Positions 26,981 through 35,612 of a stretch of 64,000 bases of DNA are shown in pieces. The notes beneath the pieces are model-generated. The model was not told where the DNA came from. It saw nothing but the letters and a program-made list of their open reading frames with translations, and searched no databases. Source of the stretch: Flavobacterium psychrophilum DSM 3660 = ATCC 49418 (GTDB lineage Bacteria; Bacteroidota; Bacteroidia; Flavobacteriales; Flavobacteriaceae); assembly GCF_002217405.1 (NCBI RefSeq), contig NZ_MUHE01000010.1:43892-107891 (forward strand). Reading direction: 5' to 3'. The position numbers and the translations under genes were made by a program. Every line of letters starts with the position of its first letter. Position 1 is the stretch's first letter.

Positions 26981-27753
26981 TGGTATTATTAAGTTTTGAT
27001 ATCGAAGAATTTGACATGCCTTTCGAATATGGTAAATCAATCTCTTTCGAAGAACAAATAGCAATTTCTATAGAAGGAACAACAGTAATTTTAAATTTAT
27101 TAGAAAAAAATAAGGTAAAAGCTACTTTTTTTAGTACAGTTATTTTTGCTCAAAATGCTCCCGATATTATAAACAGAATTATTGCCAACGGACACGAAAT
27201 AGCTTCTCATAGTTATTATCATAGCGACTTTACAATAGAACATTTGCGAGAATCTAGAGAAAAATTAGAAGAAATAACCAATACTAAAGTGGTAGGTTAC
27301 CGTATGCCTCGTATGTTTCCTGTTGATGAAAAAGAAATTTTTAAAGCTGGTTATTTATACAATTCGTCTATAAATCCCACCTATTTACCTGGTAGATACA
27401 ATCATTTCGATAAACCTAGGACTTATTTTAAACAAGTAGGAGTGTGGCAAATTCCAGCATCGGTAAGTCCAATTATTCGATTTCCATTATTCTGGTTGTC
27501 TTTTCATAATTTGCCTTTGTGGTTGTACCAAATTTTAATTAAATGGACAATTAATAAAGATAATTATTTAAATATTTATTTTCATCCTTGGGAATTTACG
27601 AATTTGAAACAGCCCGAAAAATTTGGCTTTCCTGCGTATGTTTCTAAAAATAGCGGCAAAGAAATGATCGCACGTTTTGATCGCATGTTAGTTTGGATGA
27701 ACAAAAGAAACTATAAATTTGGATCTTTTAAAGATTTTTTAACCACAATATAA
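26980..27753 (+). CDS. Polysaccharide deacetylase (NodB homology)
   Basis: The 257-residue enzyme shows the NodB/CE4 motifs: LSFDIEEFD (metal Asp and acid), KATFFSTV, GHEIASHSYYHSDF with both metal histidines, and YRMPRMF. The C-terminal IYFHPWEF has the motif-5 histidine. It removes N- or O-acetyl groups from a glycan, and the closest named class is the deacetylase of XrtA-type exopolysaccharide clusters. Without a signal peptide it should work in the cytoplasm or at the inner membrane on a lipid-linked precursor. Confidence 0.9.
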   Translation: MVLLSFDIEEFDMPFEYGKSISFEEQIAISIEGTTVILNLLEKNKVKATFFSTVIFAQNAPDIINRIIANGHEIASHSYYHSDFTIEHLRESREKLEEITNTKVVGYRMPRMFPVDEKEIFKAGYLYNSSINPTYLPGRYNHFDKPRTYFKQVGVWQIPASVSPIIRFPLFWLSFHNLPLWLYQILIKWTINKDNYLNIYFHPWEFTNLKQPEKFGFPAYVSKNSGKEMIARFDRMLVWMNKRNYKFGSFKDFLTTI

Positions 27754-27755
27754 TT

Positions 27756-28502
27756 ATGCAAAAAATATCAGTATTTATAATTGCTTACAACGAAGAAAAA
27801 ATAATTGAAAAATGCCTTAAAAAACTTTCTTGGGCAAATGAAATTATTGTTGTCGATTCTGGAAGTACTGATAAAACAATTAGAATTTGCGAAAAATTAG
27901 GTGCCAAAGTGATTTATAATAAATTCGAAAATTTTGGTAAGCAGAAGCAATTTGCATTAAATCAGACCACTAATAATTGGGTTTTATCACTCGATGCAGA
28001 CGAAGTTTTGTCGGACGAATTAATATCAGAAATTAAAAACATCGATTTTTCATGTAATGGCTACTTAATTCCTAGAACTCATGTTTTTTTGCATAAAATT
28101 TTTAAATCAGGTAGCGAAAACAAGAAGCCAATTCTTCGGTTTTTTAATAAAAAACAGGGGAAATTTATCGAAAACAAAGTGCATGAAATTATTACAGTTG
28201 ATGGGGAAATTGGGGTGCTTAAAAACGAAATGCTTCATTATACCGTTTTTGATGTTTCGACAGCAATACAAAAGCAAGTTAAATATTCACTTTTAAGTGG
28301 GGAATTTTTGTTCGAAAAAGGAAAAAAAGCTTCATTGGCTAAAGTAATAATCAAATTTCCATTCGATTTTATTCGATTTTATTTCCTTCATCGAAATTTT
28401 TTAAATGGGTATCAAGGCTTCATTTGGAGTATGTTATCGGCCTTTGGTAGCTTTATAAAATATGCAAAATTATATGATTTGCATCAAAATAAAGATTCAT
28501 AG
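27756..28502 (+). CDS. Glycosyltransferase family 2 (WaaE/KdtX-like)
   Basis: The 248-residue protein has the short WaaE-type GT2 layout: ISVFIIAYNEEKIIEKCL, IIVVDSGSTDKT, KQFALNQTTNNWVLSLDADEVLSDEL with its DAD metal motif at about residue 77, and a hydrophobic end (about 195-235). WaaE-like enzymes add glucose or a heptose in the LPS inner core. It closes the five-gene unit and its 3' end overlaps the convergent GT4 gene by 19 bp. Confidence 0.87.
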   Translation: MQKISVFIIAYNEEKIIEKCLKKLSWANEIIVVDSGSTDKTIRICEKLGAKVIYNKFENFGKQKQFALNQTTNNWVLSLDADEVLSDELISEIKNIDFSCNGYLIPRTHVFLHKIFKSGSENKKPILRFFNKKQGKFIENKVHEIITVDGEIGVLKNEMLHYTVFDVSTAIQKQVKYSLLSGEFLFEKGKKASLAKVIIKFPFDFIRFYFLHRNFLNGYQGFIWSMLSAFGSFIKYAKLYDLHQNKDS

Positions 28503-29599
28503 CATTGCATAATTTCTTTTGCAATGAGATTATCATTAAATTTCTGAACAAAGTTGAAACCTTTATCTGAAATTTCATTTCTTAAAGGTTCGCTAAGCAA
28601 AAGTTTTTCTATTTCTACTTTTAAATCTTCAGCATTATTAGGGTTTATGTAAATAGAATTTGGTCCGCCAGCTTCGGGGAAAACACCAGAATTTGTAGTA
28701 ATAACAGGTGTTTTAGAAAATAATGCTTCAATAATAGGAATCCCGAAACCTTCAAATACCGATGGGTAAACAAAAACTGTGGCTAGTTGATAAGTAATTG
28801 CTAATTCTTTGCTGGTTAAACCTTGTAAGAAAATTACTTTTTCTTCTATATCATTTTCTTTGATATAGGTTTTTATTTTGTCAGCATAAGCAGTTTTTTT
28901 TCCTATTAATACCAGTTTGGTATCAATATTTTTAATGGCTTTTACAATAGTTAAAGCGTTTTTTCGTTCTTCAATTGTACCTACATTTAGTATAAACGTT
29001 GCGGGTAAATTATATTTTGCAGTAACTTTATTCTTTTCTTCTACCGAATATTTTTCTTTAAATACCGCTTGACAACCTTGATAAATGACCTTTATTTTAT
29101 GGGCAGGAACTTTAAGATAAGTAATAATGTCTTCTTTAGTTTGTTGGCTAATTGCAATTATTAAATTAGCATTTTTTGCTGATTTTTTGAATTTATAATA
29201 ATGTATTTTTCTGTCAAGAAAAGAATATAAGTGTGGGTATCTCATGAAAATTAAATCATGAATTGTAACCACACTTTTTATGTTTTTACTTTTTAATCCA
29301 GAAGGAATTTCACCAGATAATCCATGAAATAGTTCAATTTTATCAGCTTCTAAATCATTAATAATTCCTTTTTGTCTCCACAAATTATAAAATTTAGTAT
29401 AAAATGAGGTAGTAGGCAATTTTTCGAAAATAACAGGTGAATTAGTCGTAAAAAGGGCTTCTTTATTTTTTTTAGGATTGTAAAGAAAATAGCTATTTTT
29501 AGGATAATAAGTAGCCAAAATACGTACTAAATCCCTACTATAATTGCCTAAGCCAGTTTTGTTATGAAAAATTCTTTTTGCTTCGTATCCTATATTCAT
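28484..29599 (-). CDS. Glycosyltransferase family 4
   Basis: The 371-residue GT-B enzyme begins NIGYEAKRIFHNKTGLGNYSRDLV. It contains VVTIHDLIFMRYP, ATFILNVGTIEERKN and the donor-binding FVYPSVFEGFGIPIIEAL followed by TPVITTNSGVFPEAGG. The catalytic Glu pair is present. It is a mannosyltransferase-like enzyme by overall look, but the sugar is not proven. The last 19 bp overlap the 3' end of the convergent GT2 gene. Confidence 0.92.
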   Translation of the reverse strand: MNIGYEAKRIFHNKTGLGNYSRDLVRILATYYPKNSYFLYNPKKNKEALFTTNSPVIFEKLPTTSFYTKFYNLWRQKGIINDLEADKIELFHGLSGEIPSGLKSKNIKSVVTIHDLIFMRYPHLYSFLDRKIHYYKFKKSAKNANLIIAISQQTKEDIITYLKVPAHKIKVIYQGCQAVFKEKYSVEEKNKVTAKYNLPATFILNVGTIEERKNALTIVKAIKNIDTKLVLIGKKTAYADKIKTYIKENDIEEKVIFLQGLTSKELAITYQLATVFVYPSVFEGFGIPIIEALFSKTPVITTNSGVFPEAGGPNSIYINPNNAEDLKVEIEKLLLSEPLRNEISDKGFNFVQKFNDNLIAKEIMQCYESLF

Positions 29600-29701
29600 T
29601 TGTTCTTTAAAATTAATATTTTTCTAGAATAAGTTTGCTTGTAATGGCTTTTGTAAGTTACTGAAATTCGAAAACAGTTTAAATTCTGTTTACCCCCAAC
29701 A

Positions 29702-29709
29702 CAAATGTA
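29702..29709 (-). promoter_or_regulatory. Candidate -7 box (TACATTTG)
   Basis: The minus strand shows TACATTTG 102 bp upstream of the GT4 start at 29599, in the 153-bp gap before it. No ideal -33 TTG. Confidence 0.3.
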
Positions 29710-29752
29710 CTAAAAGTAGATTTGAGTGTTTTTAGTATCTCTTTAAAAAAAG

Positions 29753-30721
29753 TTAGTAGGATTGATTTGTTTTTTCAAAATATTTTACCATTACCAGTAG
29801 GCTAATTATTTTTTCTCTTTTGTAATCGAAAAATTGAGCACAGTACTCATTGGCATTTTTAATAATTTCTAGTGCTTTCTCAGGGTGTTTTAAGTAATAT
29901 TGTATTTTTACTTCTAAATCTGAGAAATCAGGGTTTACTTCTATATAATGAAAATTAGGTATTAATTTTGCTTCCATGAACCAAGTTTCGCAAGTAGGCT
30001 TTGGCATAACTGCAATAGAATTTGATGACATTACCCATTTTAAGTTGCTGGCTACATCATTTCCTTCTATTGCCATGATAAATTTGTAATTTAAATGTTC
30101 CCAAAGTGTTTTTTTAGGTGTTTTCCACTGTGGATTAATTAGGTGTTTCGAGACATCTCCTATATCAAAGAGATCGTTTCCAAAGAATTTTTGCATAAAA
30201 TCTACTCGTTGTTGCTTGCCAATTATCTTACCTCTAAATATTACTTTGTTTGCTTTATCTTGGTATGTTTTTCGGTCTTTTAAAAAAATGAAATGGCGAA
30301 CTTTATCTAGCTTTAGTAAAATACTATTTTGGTTATTATTGCTAATAGGGCGACTTTTTAAGATAGAGGGATTCTCCGGAATGTGGGTAATATCTCCATA
30401 ACAATAAAACCATTTTAGGTTTGGTTTAAAATAGCGTATGATTTCTTGTGTATCATAATAATATACCGAGCCTTCTTTTTGTATAGTATTCTCTTTTAAT
30501 TTTTTTGCATTTTCATGTAGTGAAGTTATCACTGTAAGTTTATTGTAGTAATTTACTCTATCTAATATATATTGCTTGTCGATTCTTTTTTCAAATTCTT
30601 TTAAAATTGGTTTTAGCCGTATTCTAAATATAATTTTAGGGAGAAATCCTAAGGCTATATTTTTTAAATAATACTTCCATTTTGGGTTTTTACCATTATT
30701 TAAAATGAAAAATAAATTCAT
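29753..30721 (-). CDS. Glycosyltransferase family 90 (CAP10 / LpsA-like)
   Basis: The 322-residue protein shows KVIFRGKIIGKQQRVDFMQK (donor side), NYKFIMAIEGNDVASNLKWVMSSNS and KPTCETWFMEAKLIPNFHYIEV, the central motifs of the CAP10 / O-glucosyltransferase family. These are more familiar from fungal capsule genes and from LpsA-type LPS enzymes in bacteria. It should add a xylosyl, glucosyl or galacturonosyl residue. Its exact sugar is unknown. It is followed by the convergent glycan genes and preceded by an exostosin-like gene on the same strand, 114 bp away. Confidence 0.82.
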   Translation of the reverse strand: MNLFFILNNGKNPKWKYYLKNIALGFLPKIIFRIRLKPILKEFEKRIDKQYILDRVNYYNKLTVITSLHENAKKLKENTIQKEGSVYYYDTQEIIRYFKPNLKWFYCYGDITHIPENPSILKSRPISNNNQNSILLKLDKVRHFIFLKDRKTYQDKANKVIFRGKIIGKQQRVDFMQKFFGNDLFDIGDVSKHLINPQWKTPKKTLWEHLNYKFIMAIEGNDVASNLKWVMSSNSIAVMPKPTCETWFMEAKLIPNFHYIEVNPDFSDLEVKIQYYLKHPEKALEIIKNANEYCAQFFDYKREKIISLLVMVKYFEKTNQSY

Positions 30722-30835
30722 ATTGATTAATATTAGTGAAAATGTTGTTCGTTATAATAGTTTTGAAAACTAATAATTATCTATAATTTCTATTTGACTT
30801 TTATGCGAAAAAAGACGTTCTGTATTTTTATTTGT

Positions 30836-31795
30836 TTATGATTTCTTATTTAAATTAATTTTTATAGTAGCTATTTTTTTCTTGATTTTATATTTTAGAT
30901 GCGGAAATTTCAGAAAAAAAGGTTTTTCTGATTTGATAATTTTAGGGTTATTTTTTTCAATAATCAGAAAATTAAAAATTTGAGAACCAAAGCCTTTTTC
31001 AGAAAAGTAATCCTCAAAAAGTTGTCTGCATTTTTGTTGCACTTCTATAACATCAGTTTCATTTTTTTGAGTCCACCAATTATTTATTTTTTGTGTTAAT
31101 TGAGTTTCTGTTTTTGCTTTGATTATATAGGAATCCCAATTTATTTTTTTATCAAACGGAAAAACCATATCAGTATCTAATAAAACTGGAATTCTTCCTA
31201 AAGATAATACTTGATAAAAACGTATCGAGAAATTGCCCATTCCTCTATTGCAAATTGTAAAATGAGAGTTTAAAATATTATTTTTAAATCGCTCAATAAG
31301 CTCACTTTTTCCTCCTCCAAAACCTATATGTTTTATAAAATTTGTTGCAATGCGAGTATCTGATTCTATTTTCTGCATTGTACTTTCTCTGAGGCCAGTA
31401 TTGTTTTTTACATTGCCACAAAAGCCAACTATTGGTTTTTTTGTTTTAGCTAGAGATTGAAAATCATCATAAAACGATTCCCATATATATGGCAAAATAT
31501 ACTCATTTTGTTTTTTAATAGATTTATATATTGAAGTTCTAAATAAAATTACATTTGAAGGGATTTTTAATTCATTATTATAGTCACTAATTAGAAAAAC
31601 AATGACCCTTTTTGGGGAATTATTATATTTATTTAAACTTTTCTGAATGTATTCTTTGTTTGCATTTCCAAATTCAAAATTAGAACTTACTACAAAGTCA
31701 CATTCATTATAATTTACACTAATATGTTTTACATTTTTTTTAAAAAAAATTGTACAATAATCATTTCCTTCAAAAAATAATTTTAAATTTTCCAT
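30836..31795 (-). CDS. Exostosin-like (GT47-type) glycosyltransferase
   Basis: The 319-residue protein contains KPIVGFCGNVKNNTGLRE, then FTICNRGMGNFSIRFYQVL and SLGRIPVLLDTDMVFPFD, which match the exostosin donor-domain pattern (RG-G-S-RF-E-L-G-IPV) in order and spacing. The C-terminus is basic with no membrane helix. Exostosin-like proteins are known mostly from eukaryotes, with scattered bacterial members in glycan clusters. Activity is predicted only. It starts 20 bp after the dapD stop, so it might be transcribed from the dapD promoter. Confidence 0.72.
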   Translation of the reverse strand: MENLKLFFEGNDYCTIFFKKNVKHISVNYNECDFVVSSNFEFGNANKEYIQKSLNKYNNSPKRVIVFLISDYNNELKIPSNVILFRTSIYKSIKKQNEYILPYIWESFYDDFQSLAKTKKPIVGFCGNVKNNTGLRESTMQKIESDTRIATNFIKHIGFGGGKSELIERFKNNILNSHFTICNRGMGNFSIRFYQVLSLGRIPVLLDTDMVFPFDKKINWDSYIIKAKTETQLTQKINNWWTQKNETDVIEVQQKCRQLFEDYFSEKGFGSQIFNFLIIEKNNPKIIKSEKPFFLKFPHLKYKIKKKIATIKINLNKKS

Positions 31796-31815
31796 ATATA
31801 ATTTTGGTTAGCGCT

Positions 31816-32631
31816 CTATACCGCTACATCATATTCGCGCAAAGCGTCATTCAGAGAAGTTTTTAAATCTGTCGATGCTTTTCTAGTACCAATAATTAGT
31901 GCACAAGGTACTTGAAATTCTCCTGCAGCAAATTTCTTAGTATAACTACCAGGAATTACGACTGATCTTGCAGGAACATATCCTTTTCTTTCTATAGGAG
32001 TTTCTCCTGTTACATCGATAATTTTTGTCGAGGCTGTCAAGCAAACATTAGCACCCAGAACAGCTTCTTTTCCTACATGTACTCCTTCAACCACAATGCA
32101 ACGAGAACCAATAAAAGCGCCATCTTCAATAATAACTGGTGCTGCTTGCAAAGGCTCTAGTACGCCACCAATTCCTACGCCACCAGATAAATGTACGTTT
32201 TTTCCTATTTGTGCACAACTTCCTACGGTTGCCCAGGTATCTACCATAGTACCTTCATCTACATATGCGCCAATGTTTACATAGCTTGGCATGAGGATAA
32301 CACCTCTAGCAATATAAGCGCCATGACGTGCTACGGCGTGTGGTACGACACGAATTCCTTTTTCTGCATAACCACGTTTTAATGGGATTTTATCATGATA
32401 TTCGAAAATTCCTACTTCAAAAGTTTCCATTTTTTGAATAGGGAAGTACATCACGACCGCTTTTTTAACCCATTCGTTTACTTGCCACGCATCACCTTTT
32501 GGTTCTGCCACGCGTAAAGTTCCAGCATCAAGTAAATCTATGACTTCTCTAATCGCATTTGTAGTTGTTTCTTCTTGTAGCAAAGCACGATTTTCCCAAG
32601 CTTGTTCTATGATAGTTTGTAAGTTTTTCAT
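31816..32631 (-). CDS. dapD: 2,3,4,5-tetrahydropyridine-2,6-dicarboxylate N-succinyltransferase
   Basis: The 271-residue enzyme has an N-terminal helical domain (TIIEQAWENRALLQEE, 6-21) and a left-handed beta-helix of hexapeptide repeats. Conserved MPSYVNIGAYVDEGTMVDTW, GSCAQIGKNVHLSGGVGIGG and IEDGAFIGSRCIVVEGV follow. Its length matches DapD exactly. It succinylates tetrahydrodipicolinate in the diaminopimelate-lysine pathway, giving peptidoglycan cross-linker precursors. It is transcribed upstream of the exostosin-like gene, an unrelated neighbour. Confidence 0.97.
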   Translation of the reverse strand: MKNLQTIIEQAWENRALLQEETTTNAIREVIDLLDAGTLRVAEPKGDAWQVNEWVKKAVVMYFPIQKMETFEVGIFEYHDKIPLKRGYAEKGIRVVPHAVARHGAYIARGVILMPSYVNIGAYVDEGTMVDTWATVGSCAQIGKNVHLSGGVGIGGVLEPLQAAPVIIEDGAFIGSRCIVVEGVHVGKEAVLGANVCLTASTKIIDVTGETPIERKGYVPARSVVIPGSYTKKFAAGEFQVPCALIIGTRKASTDLKTSLNDALREYDVAV

Positions 32632-32738
32632 TTGTTTTTAGAGGATTTCCTTTTAATTTTATATTAATTATTATTTCTTAATACTTAAGTAATCGATGTA
32701 ATAAAAAGCAATAGACCTTATGAATAGGATATTTGCAA

Positions 32739-32746
32739 CAAAGATA
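32739..32746 (-). promoter_or_regulatory. Candidate -7 box for dapD (TATCTTTG)
   Basis: The minus strand reads TATCTTTG 108 bp upstream of the dapD start at 32631. No -33 TTG at ideal spacing. Confidence 0.35.
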
Positions 32747-32813
32747 ACTTTTTTTGGCAATTTGAAAAATTATTGTACTTAGTAAACCCTAAATTATAAC
32801 CTAAAAAATTGTA

Positions 32814-32821
32814 TATTTTTG
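32814..32821 (+). promoter_or_regulatory. Candidate -7 box for the broken small gene (TATTTTTG)
   Basis: TATTTTTG lies 90 bp before the ATG at 32911. With the terminator immediately behind the gene at 33185 it frames a complete small transcription unit. Confidence 0.3.
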
Positions 32822-32910
32822 TGTAAAAGTAAATGTGTTTTTATATAAAACGAGCAAATCTATTAGTAGAAGCTCATGCTATAATTTTTTTTCTAAAATT
32901 ACAGAAGACA

Positions 32911-33176
32911 ATGACAAGTTACGCTTATTTTGATCGACTTCTTTTTATTGTACTTTCTATGAGTCGGTTTTTGTCTTATACGGGTTCTTTGTAAATAGTA
33001 TATCTATTGTATTTTCTATATGCGAGACTTACTAATCAGTTAGTAAACTCTCGGAAAATTGATGTTCTTTTTTTTGTATTACTCTATTTAATAAAGAGTT
33101 GCGTTTTGTTGCGTATCTTCTAGCAGCAGGAATTGCTGTTATGCTAACATTTGAAAACGCTTATAATTACAGCTAA
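32911..33176 (+). pseudogene. Degenerate small membrane protein (one stop and one frameshift)
   Basis: From ATG 32911 the frame reads MTSYAYFDRLLFIVLSM... for 27 codons to TAA at 32992. Ignoring that stop, the same frame continues with a hydrophobic stretch (IVYLLYFLYARL) and KIDVLFFVLLYLIKSCVL to TAG at 33121. A shift by one base near 33108-33111 continues it as AYLLAAGIAVMLTFENAYNYS, ending at TAA 33174. The reconstructed product is about 85 residues with two or three membrane segments. The stop at 33174 is followed 8 bp later by a hairpin terminator, which supports a former gene. I recognise no family. Confidence 0.45.
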
Positions 33177-33184
33177 ATATATTA

Positions 33185-33222
33185 AAAAAGGAGTATAAAA
33201 TTTAAGATTTCTACTCCTTTTT
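33185..33222. terminator. Bidirectional hairpin terminator
   Basis: AAAAAGGAGTA (33185-33195) pairs perfectly with TACTCCTTTTT (33212-33222), with T residues on either strand. It closes the degenerate plus-strand gene and could also end the minus-strand DsbD-like transcript. Confidence 0.75.
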
Positions 33223-33266
33223 ATTGATTAATTCTACAATAAACATTTTTTTAAATCTTATTATTT

Positions 33267-33433
33267 GGGCGTTACCACAAGGGTCGGGTTTTATGTTACA
33301 ACCGAAGTTCACGGAACTCTTATAAAAATAAAAAAAAGGTGAAGTAATCTTTTTGAGGTATAAAAAACCTCAAAAAGGATTTTCACTGCACCAGAGCCTA
33401 AAATAGCCAACTTTCCAAGCAATCCCTAACGCA
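33267..33433 (-). repeat. Intergenic repeat element, copy 1 (long form)
   Basis: Read on the minus strand it starts GCGTTAGGGATTGCTTGG. It has a central hairpin (AATCCTTTTTGAGGT pairing with ACCTCAAAAAGATT after a 6-nt loop) and ends with GAGTTCCGTGAACTTCGG, then CCCGACCCTTGTGGTAACG. The same blocks recur in order at 61904-62063 on the plus strand. Confidence 0.75.
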
Positions 33434-33525
33434 AAATGCTATATTTAATAAAATTAAGCCGATTAATTTATCCGAAAAAAAACTTTTTCAGTACCTTTTA
33501 GTTTTTACTAGATATAGACTAAACT

Positions 33526-35538
33526 TTATTGTTTTTTAAAATTAGAAATTCCTTCTTCTAACCAAGTTTTATATTCCTGAATGTTTGGAGTGTAAGGAAC
33601 GGGTTTGTTTAACTTTTTTTCATCTAAACCTATTAAAACATAGTAGGGTCTTGCGTTTGTACCATAATTTAACCGTTGAAATTCGCTCCATTTCTGACCA
33701 ATAGTTGTTATTTTGTTCCCAGTTTCTTTAGATAGATATTGCTCATTTGTAGCTAATTCTTTTCTGTCATCACCGTAAAGAGAAATTAATACAATATCAT
33801 TTTTAAGAATTTTTAAAACCGTTTCGTCCGACCAAACATTGTTTTCCATAACCCTACAATTCTGGCATTGTTTTCCTGTAAAATCTATTAAAATAGGTTT
33901 GTTTACTTCTTTGGCATAAGCCAAACCTTCTTCATAATCTTCAAACGATACTAAATTATGAACTCCATAAACCGCATTTTTAGGTAATTGTGCTGTATTA
34001 CTTGCAATGTTATTATTTCCAAATCCTTGTGGACTTTCGCTATAAGTACTTGGCGGTGGAAATGCAGATATTATTTTTAGTGGCGCTCCCCAAAGTCCAG
34101 GAATCATATAAATTGTAAATGATAATGTGATTACTGCCAAAACCATCCGACCAACAGCTATATGAGTTATTGGGCTATCATGTGGCAAGGTAAATTTCCC
34201 GAATAAATATAGCGATAATGCCCCAAATATGGCAATCCAAATCGCAATAAAAACTTCTCTTTCTAGCAAATGTAAGTCTAAACCAATGTCTGCATTAGAA
34301 ATAAATTTCATTGCCAATGCTAATTCTATAAAGCCAAAAACAACTTTTACAGTATTTAGCCAACCGCCAGATTTTGGCAAATTACTAAGCAGGCTAGGAG
34401 CAAGTGCAAAAAACATAAATGGTAATGCTAATCCTAGACCAAATCCGAGCATTGCTATCGATAGAATTGTAGCACCTCCGTCAGAATTTAAGGAAGTTCC
34501 CATTACTAAACCAATTGCTGGACCAATACAAGAAAAGGAAACTATAATTAAGGTTAATGCCATAAAGAACACACCTACTAATCCGCCTTTGTTAGAAGCA
34601 TTATCTACTTTATTTGCAAATTTATTAGGGATTGTAATTTCGAAAGCTCCAAAAAAGGAGATGGCAAATACTGTAAATATAATGAAAAAGAAAATATTTA
34701 AATAAACATTATTGGATATTTCGGAAAAAATATCCCTATTTATTCCTTCTATTAAATGGAACGGAATTGTTATTAATACACAAATTGCAACGATACAAAA
34801 CCCGTAGAAAAAGGCATTAAATTTCCCTTTAGATTTGCTAGATGATTGTTTCAAGAAAAAACTAACTGTCATAGGAATCATTGGGAAAACACAAGGTGTA
34901 ATGGTAGCAAATAATCCTCCTAAAATTGATAGTAAAAAGATAGACCAAATACCATTATTTTCACTTTTTTCTTCCTTTTTTTGAGAAATATTTGCCTTTT
35001 TTTGTTTTGCAATATCAGTTTTTACAGTTTGTTTTGTTATTGTAGAAGAATCTACATTTTTAAGAGCAATTATAGGTTTTGTAGCTTGGATATCTGATTT
35101 TGAAAATGTAAATAAAAATGATTTATTTACATTAATACATGATTCTTTACAAACTTGGTAATCTAAATCAGTTTTTATATTTTTTAAATCTAGATTTGTA
35201 ATTTTCACTTTTTGGGTTAAAGTCACATTTTTCTCGAAAAAAGTTTCATTTACTTCAAAAACATCATTAAAAGCTGTTTTTGTTTTGCTTTCTTTGGTTT
35301 TTCCTACTAATTCGTATTTGCCTTTTTCAAATTTTAAAACTGCTGGAAGTGGTCCTCCGTCTGGTGTAAATTGAGAATACATATGCCAACCAGCATCTAT
35401 TTTTCCTTCAAGAATTAAGTTATATTCTGTTTCAGAAATTTTCTCGACTCTGGAGTTCCATTTTACGGGATCTAGAATTTGAGCTTGTGTATTTAAAACT
35501 GTAAAAAATAAGAGTACAGCAATTATTTTTGTACTCAT
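33526..35538 (-). CDS. dsbD: DsbD-like thiol:disulfide interchange protein (CcdA membrane domain plus thioredoxin domain)
   Basis: The 670-residue protein starts with a signal peptide (KIIAVLLFFTVLNTQAQ). A periplasmic DsbD-alpha-type domain carries the Cys pair in YQVCKESCI. An eight-helix CcdA/DsbD membrane domain has redox Cys in ATITPCVFPMIP and SFSCIGPAIG, and a C-terminal thioredoxin-like domain has KQCQNCR (C-x2-C). It moves electrons from cytoplasmic thioredoxin to periplasmic thiols. I chose ATG 35538, at the signal peptide. An in-frame ATG at 35613 overlaps the tilS stop (TAATG) and would add 25 residues ahead of the signal, so coupling is possible. Confidence 0.93.
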   Translation of the reverse strand: MSTKIIAVLLFFTVLNTQAQILDPVKWNSRVEKISETEYNLILEGKIDAGWHMYSQFTPDGGPLPAVLKFEKGKYELVGKTKESKTKTAFNDVFEVNETFFEKNVTLTQKVKITNLDLKNIKTDLDYQVCKESCINVNKSFLFTFSKSDIQATKPIIALKNVDSSTITKQTVKTDIAKQKKANISQKKEEKSENNGIWSIFLLSILGGLFATITPCVFPMIPMTVSFFLKQSSSKSKGKFNAFFYGFCIVAICVLITIPFHLIEGINRDIFSEISNNVYLNIFFFIIFTVFAISFFGAFEITIPNKFANKVDNASNKGGLVGVFFMALTLIIVSFSCIGPAIGLVMGTSLNSDGGATILSIAMLGFGLGLALPFMFFALAPSLLSNLPKSGGWLNTVKVVFGFIELALAMKFISNADIGLDLHLLEREVFIAIWIAIFGALSLYLFGKFTLPHDSPITHIAVGRMVLAVITLSFTIYMIPGLWGAPLKIISAFPPPSTYSESPQGFGNNNIASNTAQLPKNAVYGVHNLVSFEDYEEGLAYAKEVNKPILIDFTGKQCQNCRVMENNVWSDETVLKILKNDIVLISLYGDDRKELATNEQYLSKETGNKITTIGQKWSEFQRLNYGTNARPYYVLIGLDEKKLNKPVPYTPNIQEYKTWLEEGISNFKKQ

Positions 35539-35612
35539 AAAACTTTTAATTTTGTTATTTGGAAATTGCTTTTTTAGTTTGCAAAAGCTAGGGTTTTGAA
35601 TCTTTGATTTCA

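Larger units (their letters stand above)
32632..33525. other. 894-bp region with a broken gene, a terminator hairpin and an intergenic repeat
   Basis: Between dapD and the DsbD-like gene there is no intact coding sequence. From left to right: minus-strand TATCTTTG (32739-32746), a likely dapD -7 box; plus-strand TATTTTTG (32814-32821); a broken small membrane-protein gene (32911-33176); a hairpin terminator (33185-33222); a 167-bp intergenic repeat on the minus strand (33267-33433); and about 90 bp of AT-rich DNA. Confidence 0.7.

Noticed and set aside
34229..34705. 158-codon plus-strand reading frame inside the DsbD-like gene
   Set aside because: It is fully antisense to strongly conserved membrane-domain sequence and its translation shows no domain or signal. 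It is a shadow frame.
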